From Silene conica (taxonomy: Eukaryota > Streptophyta > Magnoliopsida > Caryophyllales > Caryophyllaceae): DNA of 64,000 nucleotides. The position numbers and the translations under genes were made by a program. Below, piece by piece: positions 46,207 to 59,100 of this stretch. The stretch's first letter is position 1. Each line of letters begins with the position of its first letter. Where the stretch lies: the NCBI GenBank assembly GCA_029255685.2, contig CM055312.2, positions 56,392,202-56,456,201 on the forward strand. Direction: 5' to 3'. Below the pieces are notes generated by a model. It was given only the letters and a program-made list of their open reading frames with translations. It did not search any database and was not told the origin of the DNA.

Positions 46207-48958
46207 TGTAACATCCCGTATTTTCGTAAACAATATTTTAATGATTTTAAATTAATTTACGGAATATAATAATATTTTAATAATAAATCGTAAAGTTATT
46301 TTTAAATCTTCCGTTAAGATCCGTCTTAAGAATATCCTTAAGTTCTTAAGATGCTAATAACTTGGCATATCTTCAACCAGACTTAAACCCGTTTCACAAA
46401 CAAATAACCCGACTCATTTAAGGAAAGGACACTACATAAACCCTAAGTGAACCCTTCCATCGTCACTTATTTATTTCACAAAACCCATACACTGTTACAT
46501 TGCTTCCACCATTGTTCCTCCTCATTTCAAGCTTAAAATCAACTTTTCAAACCCTTCCCGAACTCGAATCACGGTAAGTCCTACATTTTCGAAATCCTTG
46601 CGAAATTTCGAAGCCATCTATCTCTTTCAATTTCAATTTCGTTTAACCCGAAAAAGACGCTGTTTTGGCTTATTTCCGTTTTAGGCTTCTAAAACCCGTT
46701 TCTTTGGTTGTAGGGGCTGATTTAGAGGACCCTGAAGTTGATAGCTTTGTTGTTGAAGAGGATATTGGAGCATAAAACGCTTTTAAGGTGATAATTACGA
46801 GTTACTCGACCTTTTAGTTAAAATAGCACATTTCTTGCTAAATGCTTGTTGAAGTTTCTGATTTTTATGGTGGTTGTTGTTGTTCCGGCTTAGTAACATG
46901 TTAGAGTTTAGTCTTATATGATATTCACATGATTGGTTTGATGTTCATATGCTTATTTGTTCATTTTCAATTTTTACATCCTTAAGACGAATACTAGTTG
47001 TAATCTTAATATGGCTTTGTGGTTGAAATTGATGCTTGCTATTGAATCACATATGTTTTATATAAGATGGGTAATCTTTGCTTGTTGCAATTTTGGAAGC
47101 TTGGTATCGATTTTTAAAGTTTAGAACATATTGCGAAATTGCGTTTTTCTCGTGCAGGGACTCTGAGCCGGCAGGCTGACCGGCAGCCGGTAGGCTGACC
47201 GGCAGCCGGTCGGCCGGCTCAGAGTCAAGCTTAGGTCGTTTTTGCGAATGTTAAGAAAATTGTGAAAGGACTCTGAGCCGGGTGGTCGGCCGACGGTCGA
47301 CCGGCTCAGAGCCCTTCTTGGATGTTCGTATTTGAAAATTGAAGGCAGGGACATGATTCCTAGCCGGTCGGCCGGTGGCCGGGCGGCTGACTAAGAATAT
47401 GTCCTCATTTTGAAAGTTGCGTAAAAAGTAGGTGGAAGAGGATTCACAGCCGGGTGGCCGGCAGCCGGTCCACCGGCTGAGAGTCACTCTCCCTTGTTTT
47501 TGAAAATTAATCTGCATTGTGGGAATGGACTCCCAGTTGGCAGACCGGCAGACGGTCCATCACCGGCTGAGAGGCCTGTTCTTACTTAAACGGTTTTATC
47601 TTTTGATCGGGTAGTCCGATTTGCTTGAGACTCGTTCCGTGTACCTTGTATGTGTGTTTGAGGTCCCCGGAGGATGGGCGACACTATATTGGGTTCGGGA
47701 ATGGAGAGAGGATAGAGACCCCCCCGGTCGGGTAACCGAAAATGAGACCGACTCTCCCTCAACTTAGTTCCCGGGGTCAATTAAGTGTTGATTAGAAGTC
47801 TAGAAAGACTAGGACTAAGGATATGGTTGTAGTTTATATCGGAATATGTCTGAGTTGGGACCGCTAGAGCACGATATATACTGATGTTTGTATGCTTGTC
47901 AAACTATGGTCTGAGTTGGGATCCTCTTTTTTGACATGTGAGTGTTTGTGGCGTGACGGCCAAGTCTGAGTTGAGACCAATGGACCGTCTCGTGTATGGA
48001 TGATGCGGTATGAGGTGTCTGAGTTGGGACTATTGTTCTACCGTGAGTTTGTTTGACCGTAGTGGGTTGGTTCTGAGTTGGGATCCGATTTTATTACGAA
48101 GAGTAATGGTCACGACTGAGTTGGGTCTAGGAACCATTACTACCTGATTGGTATCCATCCGTACCTGAGTTGGGGTTTACGGGTGTATGCTTGCTGATTT
48201 GTGTATCAAGTCTAACCTGAGTTGGGGCGTGACTTGGACACTGCTGATTTGCATCTGCTTGCCTGAGTTGGGGTACAGTATCAGATGTTGCTGACTGATT
48301 GTGATAGATAGAATGTTTGATTTTAGAACTGTTCATCCAAGGCATTGGATGACTCTTTGGCTAGTTTCGTAAATGGTTTGGATTAAAAGACCCCCCGGCC
48401 GGGCAACCGGAAGGGAAACCGGCTCTCCTTCCAAATAGTTTCCGAAGTTGGTTGAGAGCCTTGCATTGTATTTGCATGATTGATATAAGTTTGAGATATT
48501 GAGATTTATATGCTTCACATGTTATATATATATTGGAGTATGTTGTGTGTTTCTGTGTTATGTGTCGTTACAAAAGGTGGCTAGGAGAACTATAGTCACA
48601 CCCCACTGATTGTAGTGACATGTTTACATGTATGTAGGTACATGACAGGATGGTTAGCAGAGGGTTGCATGGAGCTAGCGAGCGATGATCCTTCATCGAT
48701 TGACCTTACACTTTCGTTAGCTAGACTCTAGACTTTCATTTCAGTTTTTGAGTGCTTGTAGGGATGTGTCATCCAAGGCTGTTTGTATATATTACTTTCA
48801 GTACTTAGACAGTTATACTTATCTATGTTTCTGTTTATATCAGTTTGTTCAGTTTTGTTTTAATTCACCTCGTTTATCTTGCATGTTAAAGTTTAAATTC
48901 CGCGTAAATTTTGGCATGTTTGTATGTTTTATTTTCCGCTGCGACGAGGGGTTTTACA
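46207..48958 (+). repeat. G1 3' LTR, full length
   Basis: 2752 bp. It contains the hairpin array (47158-47575), the first CCGGTCGGGTAACCG block (near 47715), a repeat based on CTGAGTTGGGA (about 47846-48270), the palindrome TCATCCAA..TTGGATGA (48333-48352), the second block (near 48390), and the GGTGGCTAGGAG block (near 48576). The minisatellite differs from those of S1, S2 and S3. Confidence 0.85.
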
Positions 48959-48963
48959 CTTAC

Positions 48964-49745
48964 CATTAAGAGTGAATAACGGTGATTCTTTAGATGTAAA
49001 GAATAAGAGGTTTTCAATTCTAGATGAATAAATGTTAAGAACGTCATAGGATGATGGTTAATCATAGTGAGTTTATTATATGATAATGAAACGTCACCTA
49101 TTGATCACAAGGTTGGATAAATTATTCATATCGATGAATATAGAATCAACTAGATATGAAAGCGTTGATTTGTATGACCTTGATTAACATACCAAAAGTT
49201 GAAGCAAAAACCTTATTTTGACATAAGTTCTCGAGGAGAACTAGTGGATCGGATCTAGGTAAATTACAATGTGAATTCTAGTACAATGTGACTGTGTACG
49301 TGAGTACAACATGTCACAAGTTATAAGATAACAGTGGGAGCTTCCTTCAGGTAAGGAGACTCGAGTCTAGTATGAGGACTAGAAATGTACTTGAATAAGA
49401 TCATATTATTCGGGATAATATGAGTCAGAAGGAAACTAAAATTTGTAGGTTTGGATGATGCAAACCGTTAATACAAATTGATGTATGGGCATCAAAGATT
49501 GTTTATGTGGAGCAGTAATATCGTATTGACTGTTCGTACATAACGATCACTCTTATCGATTGAGTTATTATTAACTCACTATTTATATACTTTGTCAAAT
49601 CCAAATGGGTTGTAAGAGACAATTTTTGAACCCCATAAGTGAACTGGATTAACTTAGTATAGCCCATAGTCGCTTGTATGAGGTGACGTCTCGAAGCGAC
49701 TAGAGTGTGAGGCGATTGATGACAAGTTCAAATGCCATTGAGTCA
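48964..49745 (+). mobile_element. Copia-1 interior, non-coding
   Basis: This resumes right of the CTTAC duplication after G1. No ORF or domain found on either strand. It ends where S3 inserts. Confidence 0.6.
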
Positions 49746-52318
49746 TATAACATCCCGTATTTTTGTAAAAGTATATTTTAATAATTTAAAGTAGTTTTCG
49801 GAATTTAATAATATTTTAATTATAATTCGTAAGTTTTATTTTAAGAAATGTCGTTAAGTTCCGTCTTAAGTTTGTTTAATCTAAAGATTTCATGTTTTAC
49901 TTGGTAGTTTCCGTTCTTAAGGTTTCCTCGCCATATATTTTGGAAACCCGACTCAAGTCAAATATAATGGACACCCTTCACTTTGCTTTCAACGTGATAT
50001 CATTTCTCACAAAATAAGATACAGTAACTCTACTTCCACCATTGTTACCCTTTTCCACTTCACAAAAACGTCATATATTTACTCATCTCAACTCCGATTG
50101 ACGCAAGGTTTTCGCCTACGCTTTCATCTCTTCATTCCGTTCTTTCTACCTCTTTGAATTTCTGTTTCGTCAAAGTCGATTTTGGGGCTGTTTTGGGGTA
50201 ATCTCGAAAATGCCTCATATTAATCTGTTTTCGGTGTTTGTAGGTGTTGACTCGGACGACCCGGACAAGGACTCGGACATTGTAGAAGATTAGAAGTGAA
50301 GAATCTCTCTCTTAAGGTGACACTAATAAGTAACTCAGCCTTTTGTCTAATATTAGCACTTTATATGATTTTAGTATGTTTTGTTGATAGGAATATGTTT
50401 AGGATATGTGGATTGTGGTTGTGGTGCTGTAAATTATTTAGAATCATGTTAGGGTTTGTTGTTTACATGTCTCTTACATGATTTAATGAGTATTTGTAAT
50501 TGGTAATATGTTTATGTGGAAAAATGGATGTTTACAATTATTGCTATGGATGATTATGTTTAGTCTATGAAATTGATTAAAGGATGGAGTATAAATGCTT
50601 GTATATGCTGTTTATTGTGATTTTAGAAGAGTATGCAAAGTATAGAAACCAACCCATGAAGTTTGATTGAAATTTGGAAATGGCGAAATGCGTATTTTGG
50701 GACAGGGGGTTCCCAGCCGGTCAGAGGCCGGCAGCCGGTCGACTGGTTGAGAGCCCCATTTGGTGTTTGTTGATGTTTTCGAAAAATTTGGGGAAAGGGG
50801 TCCCCAGCCGGTGGACCGGCAACCCGCCGACCGGCTGGGAGACCCTCCTTGTTGTTTTTATTGCGTTGTTCACATGAGAGATAAGGACTCTCAGCCGGCC
50901 AACCGACAGCCTGTGGCTGACCGGCTGAGAGCCCCTATTTTGTTCGGAACTTTTGTTTCGCATGTCGGATTTGATTGATTCTTCTTCCGTATGATTCGTA
51001 TGCTTGTTTGAAGTCCCAAGAAATTGGTCGACGCTTATGTCGGGTTCGGTAATGGATTTGAGGAGAAAGACCCCACGGCCTGGCAACCGGAAGGGAAACC
51101 GGCTCTCACCTCAAATTAGTTTCCGAAGTCGACTAAGTGTTGAATGAATGTTTAGTAACGAGATATATATGAAATGATTGTCATTCGAGTTTGAGTTATT
51201 ATACATCTTTGAGATGACATTATGTGATTTGTGTAAACCTGTTGTGCGCTGCTATAGTACTCGAATTCTCACATGATCGCATCGTGTAGCTGGTTGGCCG
51301 TAGTGGCTTGGTCCTCACGGTCAGGTCTTAGATTGTCTGCCCGCCTTCGGGCATATCTCGTTCCTCGCTGGTTCGGGTCTTAGGGGTATCCTGATTCGGG
51401 GATACTTGTCAAATCGGGGATCGTAACTTGTTTGCGCTCCGAGAGTCTGGCCAGGTTTAGACTAGGACAGTCATTTGATGTCGTCCTACCAGGTGGTTGT
51501 ATAGTCTGAGATTGGGGATGTCGTAGTATATAGACGAGTCGATTGTTGGCCTGCTTATAGTAGACCAGTCGAGTCAATTGTTGACCAATCTAGTTAGAGT
51601 CGAGTCAATTGTTGACTTATCTCTTTGTTAGTGGAGTCGAGTCAATTGTTGACCGGTCTCTTGTTTGTAGAGTTACTTGGTTAACCTATAGTGGTTGGAG
51701 TCGAGTCACTTGGTGACCTATTTCTTGTTGATGTAAGTGGTTGTTAGCTTGTGTACATGAATGTATGATACTTGGTTATCTTCGTATTGTTCGTCCAAGG
51801 CATTGGACGACACTTAGTCTGGTTTCATAAATGGTTTAGAGTGAAAGACCCCTCAGCCGGGCAACCGGAAGGGAGACCGGCTCTCATTTCAAATAGTTTC
51901 CGTAGTTAGTTGAGAGCCTTTGCATAAGTGATGCTTGTTGATATGAAGATTGATGCTGATATAAATACTTCGCATGTTATAAATGTTGGAGTATGTGGGA
52001 TGCCTTATGTGTTATGCGTTATTGACAATAGGTGGCTAGGAGCACTCTAGTCATTCCCGACTGACTGTGGCGCACATGTTGTATGTGTGTAGGTACATGA
52101 GGGTCGATGTAGGGGGGTACGTTGAGGCTAGCGAGCGATATGCTATCTCAGGCTGCTTTTGTATTGTACTTATATACTTATTTATATTCTATTTCTTCCG
52201 CATGTTTAATATTGTTAAGACACCTCGAATGTTTTCTTATCATGTCAAAAGTTTACATTTCGCGCATTTTTGGCATGTTTTGTATGTTTATTTTTCCGCT
52301 GCCACGAGGGGTTTTACA
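49746..52318 (+). mobile_element. Solo LTR S3 (Tekay-like gypsy family)
   Basis: It begins TATAACATCCCG (family consensus TGTAACATCCCG) and ends GGGGTTTTACA, with GTCA(T) on both sides. Much of it is the reverse complement of S2, so the two are one subfamily. Its hairpin array is at 50707-50935, conserved blocks are near 51067 and 51846, the GAGTCGAGTCAATTGTTGAC repeats at about 51540-51720, and the palindrome at 51791-51810. Confidence 0.85.
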
Positions 52319-52865
52319 GTCATATGGGATGACTAGTCGATCACATAGGCAGACTGCGTAGACACTATGTCGGGAAACCTGTGACCGCTTATAGAGTTCT
52401 GGAAATTTTATATTAGCCTGGTCGTGGCGAGATCTACTATGTTATTCACATGAGTCGATTCTTAGACTAGAGACTGTTCGCCCAAGGTGGCACAGTTTTC
52501 AAATTGACTTTGATTTTTGCTCTACGATCATGCGTTAAAGGGGGTCAAATGGGCATCTTTTGGGTCATGATGGACTGTGTTAGTCGAAGGGAACAGTAGG
52601 ATAGGAATTGTCCGGTCCCTCGTCAGGGTTATCTTAAATCTCAGGGCCACTCGAGGAGAAGTTTAACTGAAAATGCGTGGCCACGCTCGTAAGGTATCTA
52701 TGGTAGATAATTATGGTCAAAGCAGTTAAATCTCTAGATCGAGGAAACCACTCAAGATATGATGAAATGCAAGTACGACCTGCAAAACACCTTGCATTGA
52801 GTGGGATATGATGTAATAGGAAAAGAGAATCGGTGACGCACACTTGTCGAGGACAAGTGGGAGAT
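52319..52865 (+). mobile_element. Copia-1 3' untranslated region
   Basis: Non-coding. It contains a CAGGGCCACTCGAGGAG block (near 52641) shared with Copia-2 near 25507 and ends in GACAAGTGGGAGAT, a purine-rich tract just before the 3' LTR. Confidence 0.7.
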
Positions 52866-54145
52866 TGTTCGGAAATGTGTCCTCAACAATAGTGCGATCA
52901 CGTCAATGATAATTATCATTGTCAAATCTTATGATTAGAATATGCAAGGGATGATCTGATATCATATATATAGTTAACTGACCAACATTAATCGATAATG
53001 ATTGGCTGACTAGAGTTTGACATTACTGACATTACTGTCGTATGACGGTGGTGGTCAGTTGATCCCTTTAGGTCACACCTATAGGACAATCCCCTTAATT
53101 GATATATTGATCAATTGTATACGATACGAATTGATCGAATTCCCTAAAATCGAATATCGAGAAATCAGAGGTTGAATCTTAATGTAAGATTTAAATTTGA
53201 AATTTAAATGTGTCGATTATCAAATATCAATCGATATTTTTGAAATATCGAAATTAGAATAATAAAGGTTCGTGGTTATAACAAACGTTGTATATCGTAT
53301 TGACGATTATTATAATAACCATATATTGGGACGGTAATTACGAATTACTAAAATAATTTGTTAAATATGATTTAATTAATTTAAAAATAATATTTATATG
53401 ATAAATATATTTTAAATTAATACAATTGAATTATGTCACATAGGATGTTACATATTACACAAATTGTACAAATTACAAATGTAAAATAAAGGTCCATTTT
53501 ACACTTAATTGAACCGTGTATGTGTTTATGTTATAAGTTAATATTTTGATATTTTATCCCTTAAAACATAATCATTTTTGCTTAGGACATGATGACTATT
53601 AGATAGTCTTACAAGCTAAATGTATGGATAAGACGAAGGGAATCAAAAACCCTTCCCCATACACTCCATGCACACGGTTCACTCAACCCCAAACCCCAAC
53701 CCTTCTATTATATATGTGAATGGTTCACATAATTCATTTCTAACCCTAATGTTTTATTATTCTCTAGTGTGAGAAAAGAATCATAAAAACCTCTAAATAT
53801 TATTACATAATATTTTGATACTATAATAGTTGTAGTAGTCTTTAGTAGACTAATAAAAATTAGTTTACGGTTTTAAGGAGAACCGATTTCCGTCACCTAG
53901 CTCGTGTTCATATTTCGGTGGTTAAGGGCGAGTCTTGGGTGCATCGTAAAGGAGGCAATCTACCTTGGTTGCTCCGTGGAGGATCATCCTTAGCTTTCTT
54001 GGACCGATTGTAAGAATTTGATTCTTAGTATTTCCGCAATTTTATTAGCATGCATAAAGATCTAAACAAATTAAAAAGTTAATTTTCGTAAAATAATTAG
54101 TATGACTAATTTAAGAGTTAGTTTGGTTTGACCGTGTAACCTTCA
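52866..54145 (+). repeat. Copia-1 3' LTR, continuous
   Basis: 1280 bp, TG...CA. It aligns in order with the four pieces of the 5' LTR and so shows the empty sites of CACTA-A, Copia-2 and S2. A TATA-like ATTATATATG lies near 53706. Confidence 0.9.
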
Positions 54146-54150
54146 GAATA

Positions 54151-54433
54151 AACATGTGAAACAGAGTCAAAATTAATATACAAAATGATATTAAAATCAA
54201 GTAAACATCCAAGTAATTAAACAATAATCAGAGCGCATTAACACAACCTCCAACCACGGGAGCGCATGAGCACGGCCTTTAACCAAGGATACACCATCCA
54301 AAACAATCGTAGCACACAAGCTACTAAAAAAAATATAATGAACGCCATCAGAGCGCTGAGACGCACGACCTCTGACTACCGGAGCGCATAGACACGAACT
54401 CCAACTAAAAGTTATTAGGAAAATTGAACTTAC
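54151..54433 (-). repeat. LTR of element 'O', second part
   Basis: This continues the LTR left at 13935 after the GAATA duplication. It contains a degenerate repeat of GGAGCGCAT(A/G)AGCACG with CTTTAACCA. It ends at CTTAC, where G2 begins; the far end of this LTR was not found. Confidence 0.55.
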
Positions 54434-55399
54434 TGTAACATCCCGTATTTTCATAAACAATATTTTAATGATTTTAAATTAATTTACGGAATATAATAAT
54501 ATTTTAATAATAAGACGTAAAGTTATTTTTAAATCTTCCGTTAAGATCCGTCTTAAGAAAATCCTTAAGTTCTTAAGATGCTAATAACTTGGCATATCTT
54601 CAACCCGACTTAAACCCGTTTCACAAACAAATAACCCGACTCATTTAAGGAAAGGACACTACTTAAACCCTAACTGAACCCTTCCATCTTCACTTATTCA
54701 TTTCACAAAACACATACACTGTTACATTGCTTCCACCATTGTTCCTCCCCCTTTCAAGCTTAAAATCAACTTTTCAAGCTCTTCCCGAACTCGAATCACG
54801 GTAAGTCGTACATTTTCGGAATCCTTGCGAAATTTCCAAGTAATCTATCTCTTTCAATTTCGATTTCGATTTCGTTTAACCCGAAAAAGACGCTGTTTTG
54901 GCTTATTTCCGGTTTAGGCTTCTAAAACCCGTTTCTTTGGTTGTAGGGGCTGATTTAGAGGACCTTGAAGTTGATAGATTTGTTGTTGAAGAGGATCTTG
55001 GAGCATAAAACGCTTTTAAGGTGACAATTACGAGTTACTCGGCCTTTTTGTTAAAATAGCACATTTCTTGCTAATGCTTGTTGAAGTTTCTGATTTTTAT
55101 GGTTGTTGTTGTTGTTTAGGCTTAGTAACATGTTAGGGTTTAGTCTTATATGATATTCACATGATTGGTTTGATGTTCATATGCTTATTTGTTCATTTTC
55201 AGATTTTACATCCATAAGACGAATACTAGTTGTGATCTTAATATGGCTTTGTGGTTGAAATTGATGCTTGCTATTGAATCACATATGTTTTATATATGCT
55301 GGGTAATCTTTGTTTGTTGCAATTTTGGAAGCTTGGTATTGATTTTTGAAGTTTAGAACATATTGCGAAATTGCGTTTTTCTCGTGCAGGGACTCTGAG

Positions 55400-55850
55400 C
55401 CGGTAGGCTGACCGGCAGCCGGTCGGCTGGCTAAGAGTCAAGCTTAGGTCGTTTTTGCGAATGTTAAGAAAATTGTGAAAGGACTCTGAGCCGGGTGGTC
55501 GGCCGCCGGTCGATCGGCTCAGAGCCCTTCTTGGATGTTCGTATTTGAAAATTGAAGGCTGGGACATGATTCCTAGCCGGTCGGCCGGCGGTCGGGAGGC
55601 CGGTCGGCCGGCGGTCGGGAGGCCGGTCGGCCGGCGGTCGGGAGGCCGGTCGGCCGGCGGTCGGGAGGCCGGTCGGCCGGCGGCCTTTTGAAAGTTTTGT
55701 AGAAAGTAGGTGGGAGAGGATTCCCAGCCAGGTGGCCGGCAGCCGGTCCACCGGCTGAGAGTCACTCTCTCTTGTTTTTGAAAATTAGTCTGCATTGTGG
55801 GAAGGGACTCTTAGCCGGCAGACCGGTAGACGGTCCATCTCCGGCTGAGA
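55400..55850. repeat. Hairpin array with expanded 23-bp GC-rich tandem in G2
   Basis: The same array as in G1, but the third cluster is expanded: CCGGTCGGCCGG followed by CGGTCGGGAGG (23 bp in all) is repeated about five times at 55577-55683, where G1 has about two copies near 41693-41722. Confidence 0.85.
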
Positions 55851-56157
55851 ACCCTGGTCTCACTTAAACAGTTTTATCTTTTGATCGGCTTGTCCGATTT
55901 GCTTGAGACTCGTTCCGTGTACCTTGTATGTGTGTTTGAGGTCCCCGAAGGATGGGCAACACTATATTGGGTTCGGGAATGGAGAGAGGATAGAGACCCC
56001 CCCGGTCGGGTAACCGAAAGGGAAACCAGCTCTCCCTCAACTTAGTTTCCGTGGTCAATTAAGTGTTGATTAGAAGTCTAGAAAGACTAGGACTAAGAAT
56101 CTGGTTGTAGTATATATCGGAATATGTCTGAGTTGGGACCGCTAGAGCACGATATTG

Positions 56158-59100
56158 GCGCATTTTGCTTCTAGATTGGTGAGAGATGAGGCTGAGAGGG
56201 TGTAATTCTATCGAGGGAAGTTAGGGCCCAGCAATGAGAGCATTGTCCGCCGAGACTCTACTTCCTTTGTAGAGGTATATGATGATGCTATCTGGTCTGA
56301 GAGTTTTATCCGGGCTATAGATGCTAAGACCCATGCTGCTGCTACGATTGCTTCTTCACATCAGAGATTTTCTGCACCGGTCGCTAAGACCACCGTTCAC
56401 ACGGATACTACTTCGAGTGTTTGCCACCGTTATGGTAAACCATCTCATCCGGGTTTTGACTGTTTCAAGAATGCCTACAAGTGTTACACTTGTAATGGAT
56501 TTGGGCATAGGTTGTTTGAGTGTCCTGAAAAGAACACTGCTCTTGGCAGGGCTGCCACTGCTGCTGCAGCGACTAGAAAAGGCAAGGCGAAGGGGAAGAT
56601 CTTTGTTATGACCAGAGCAGAGGCTGAGGCTCATCCTGATATCATTGTCGGTATATTTTCTGTTCTCGGTACTGAGTGCTTTATCCTTTTCAACACTGGT
56701 GCTTGATTATCATTTATATCGACTCAGTTCGCCGATAGACTAGCTCTGAAGTCTTCTATTGTTGAGCAGACTTCTATCTCATTGCCTTCAGGAGATGTTT
56801 TCTCATGTTCTTCTTCCCAGAGGGATGTTCCGATTATTATTGGTTGTGCCACATTTCCAGCGGACTTACTGAGATTTCCTCTCGAGGAATTTGACATTAT
56901 ACTCGGTATGGATTGGTTATCGCGATACCACACTCGCTTCGAGTGTCGCGACCAGAAAATCGGCTTGAGGAGTTCTTCAGGAGTTCGTGTTTCCTATAAG
57001 GAAACCCGCCCTCGAAAGGGTGTTCGTGTCATCTCGTCGATGAAAGCATCTTGTCTTCTTATGAAGGGTTGCCAAGCCTTCCTGTGTGTTGTTTCAGCTG
57101 CGAAGCCATCGCTACCGAAGCTTGAGGATGTAGCTATTGTTCGTCAGTTTCCAGACGTCTTTCCAGAGGAGTTACCGGGTATACCTCCTGAGAGGGATGT
57201 CGAGTTTACCATTGAGCTTGTTCCAGGTACAGGACCTATATCTAAGGCTCCCTATCGTATGGCTTCGCCTGATTTGAAAGAATTGAAGCAGCAACTTGAA
57301 GAGATGATAGAGAAAGGATTCATTCGATCGAGTGCCTCTCCTTGGGGTGCTCCTGTGCTTTTTGTCAAGAAGAAAGATGGTTCCATGAGACTTTGCATCG
57401 ACTATAGGGAATTGAACATGGTCACGGTGAAGAACCGATATCCTCTTCCCAGGATTGATGACTTGTTTGATCAGCTTAGAGGTGCTTCCAGATTTTTCAA
57501 GATTGATCTTCATTCAGGATATCATCAGATTCCAGTTAGAGAGGCTGACATTGCGAAGACTGTTTTTCGTACCAGATATGGGCACTTTGAGTTCGTTCTC
57601 ATGCCTTTTGGTTTGACGAATGCTCCTGCTATCTTCATGGATCAGATGAACAGGACGTTCAATGAGTTTTTAGACACTTGTGTATGTTGTGGTGTTCATT
57701 GATGACATTTTGATATATTCGAAGACTGATGCTGAGCATGCCGAACATCTTCGTTTGATACTTGGGATTCTGCGCCGATAGAAGTGGTTTGCAAAGTTTT
57801 CTAAGTGTGAGTTTTGGTTATCTCAGGTTGCATTTCTTGGACATGTGATATCTAGTGAGGGTGTTATGGTTGATCCCGCTAAGATTGAGGCTGTGGTGGA
57901 TTGGGAGAGTCCCAAAGATGTGGGAGAGATTCGTAGTTTCCTCGGATTGGCTGGATACTACCGACGGTTCGTTGAGGATTTTTCGAGATTGGCTCGTCCG
58001 ATGACTCAGTTACTGAAGAAAGAGACCAAATTCATATGGACATATAAGTGTGAGAGCTCATTTCAGGAATTGAAGACTAGATTGACTTCTGCTCCAGTGC
58101 TTACTTTGCCAGATATTGGTGTTGATTTCGATGTCTACTACGACGCTTCTATGCTTGGGCTTGGATGTGTATTGATTCAGAGTGGGAAAGTGATTGCTTA
58201 TTCTTCCAGATAGTTGGGAGTTCATGAGGGGAACTATCCTACGCATGATCTTGAGTTAGCCGCAGTTGTTCATGCCTTGTAGATGTGGCGTCATTATTTG
58301 ATTGGATCTCATTGCCGCATTTTTCAGCGTCACAAGAGTTTGAAGTACATTTTCACACAGAAGGACCTCAATATGCGACAGCGTCGATGGTTAGAGTTGG
58401 TTAAGGACTATGATATTGAGCTACTGTATCATGAGGGTAAGGCTAACGTGGTTGCGGATGCGCTTAGTCGCAAGACTTCTCATTCTTTGAGTGCCATTCG
58501 TGTATTGCCAGAGGAACTTTGTTCTGAGTTTAGGATGTTTAGACTTGAGATGGTAGGTAGTGGATTTGATTGGTTATCTGCGATGACTGCTGAGCCTACC
58601 TTATATTGGGAGATTCGTAAGAGTTTGCCGATAGATGCTACTTTCAGGAAGTTCAAGGCCAAGATTGCTAGTGGAGAGGCGAGAGATTTTGTGATTGATG
58701 CTGACAGCTTTCTCCGTTTTCGTGGTCGGATGTATGTACCTGATGCTCCTAGCTTGAGGAAGAGAGTGTTGGATGAGGTTCACTTGACTCTATATTCGAT
58801 TCATCCTGGTGGTGAGAAGATGCATAAGGATCTTAGACTTTTATTTTGGTGGCCAGGGATGAAGAAGGAGATTTTGGACTATGTGAGTAGATGTTTGACT
58901 TGTCAGCAAGTCAAGATTGAGCATAAGAGACCTGGTGGTCTGCTACAGCCGCTCCATGTTCCTCAGTGGAAATGAGAGTGTATTTCGATGGATTTCGTGA
59001 CTGCTTTGCCTAAGACAGTTGGAGGCAAGGATCTTATTTGGGTTGTGGTCGACAGGTTGACCAAGTGTGCTAGGTTTATACCTATTCGTGAGACTTGGGA

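Larger units (their letters stand above)
40542..48958 (+). mobile_element. G1: Tekay-like chromovirus (Ty3/gypsy), broken
   Basis: The outer edges are TGTAACATCCCG and GGGGTTTTACA, with CTTAC duplications at 40537-40541 and 48959-48963. Parts: 5' LTR portion 40542-42193, gag-pol region 42194-46138, and full 3' LTR 46207-48958 (2752 bp). Reverse transcriptase and RNase H come before integrase, which defines gypsy, and a chromodomain-like tail places it among the chromoviruses near Tekay/Del. It is broken at several places. The two LTR portions differ by a few percent by eye, so the insertion is a few million years old. Confidence 0.85.
13936..54145 (+). mobile_element. Copia-1: Ty1/copia-type gag-only element holding five nested insertions
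   Basis: The left edge TGTTGGGAAATGTGTCC and right edge ACCGTGTAACCTTCA are flanked by perfect GAATA duplications at 13931-13935 and 54146-54150. The 5' LTR is in four pieces: 13936-14095, 17568-18141, 32898-33131 and 36214-36509. The 3' LTR (52866-54145) is continuous. The primer site TGGTATCAGAGC is at 36512-36523. Without the insertions the element is about 6.6 kb with LTRs of about 1.25 kb. The only protein seen is gag, so it resembles the gag-only (TR-GAG) class and would need pol in trans. Its ends resemble Copia-2 (TGTTGG...GTGTCCTCAACA), so the two are sister families. Confidence 0.85.
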
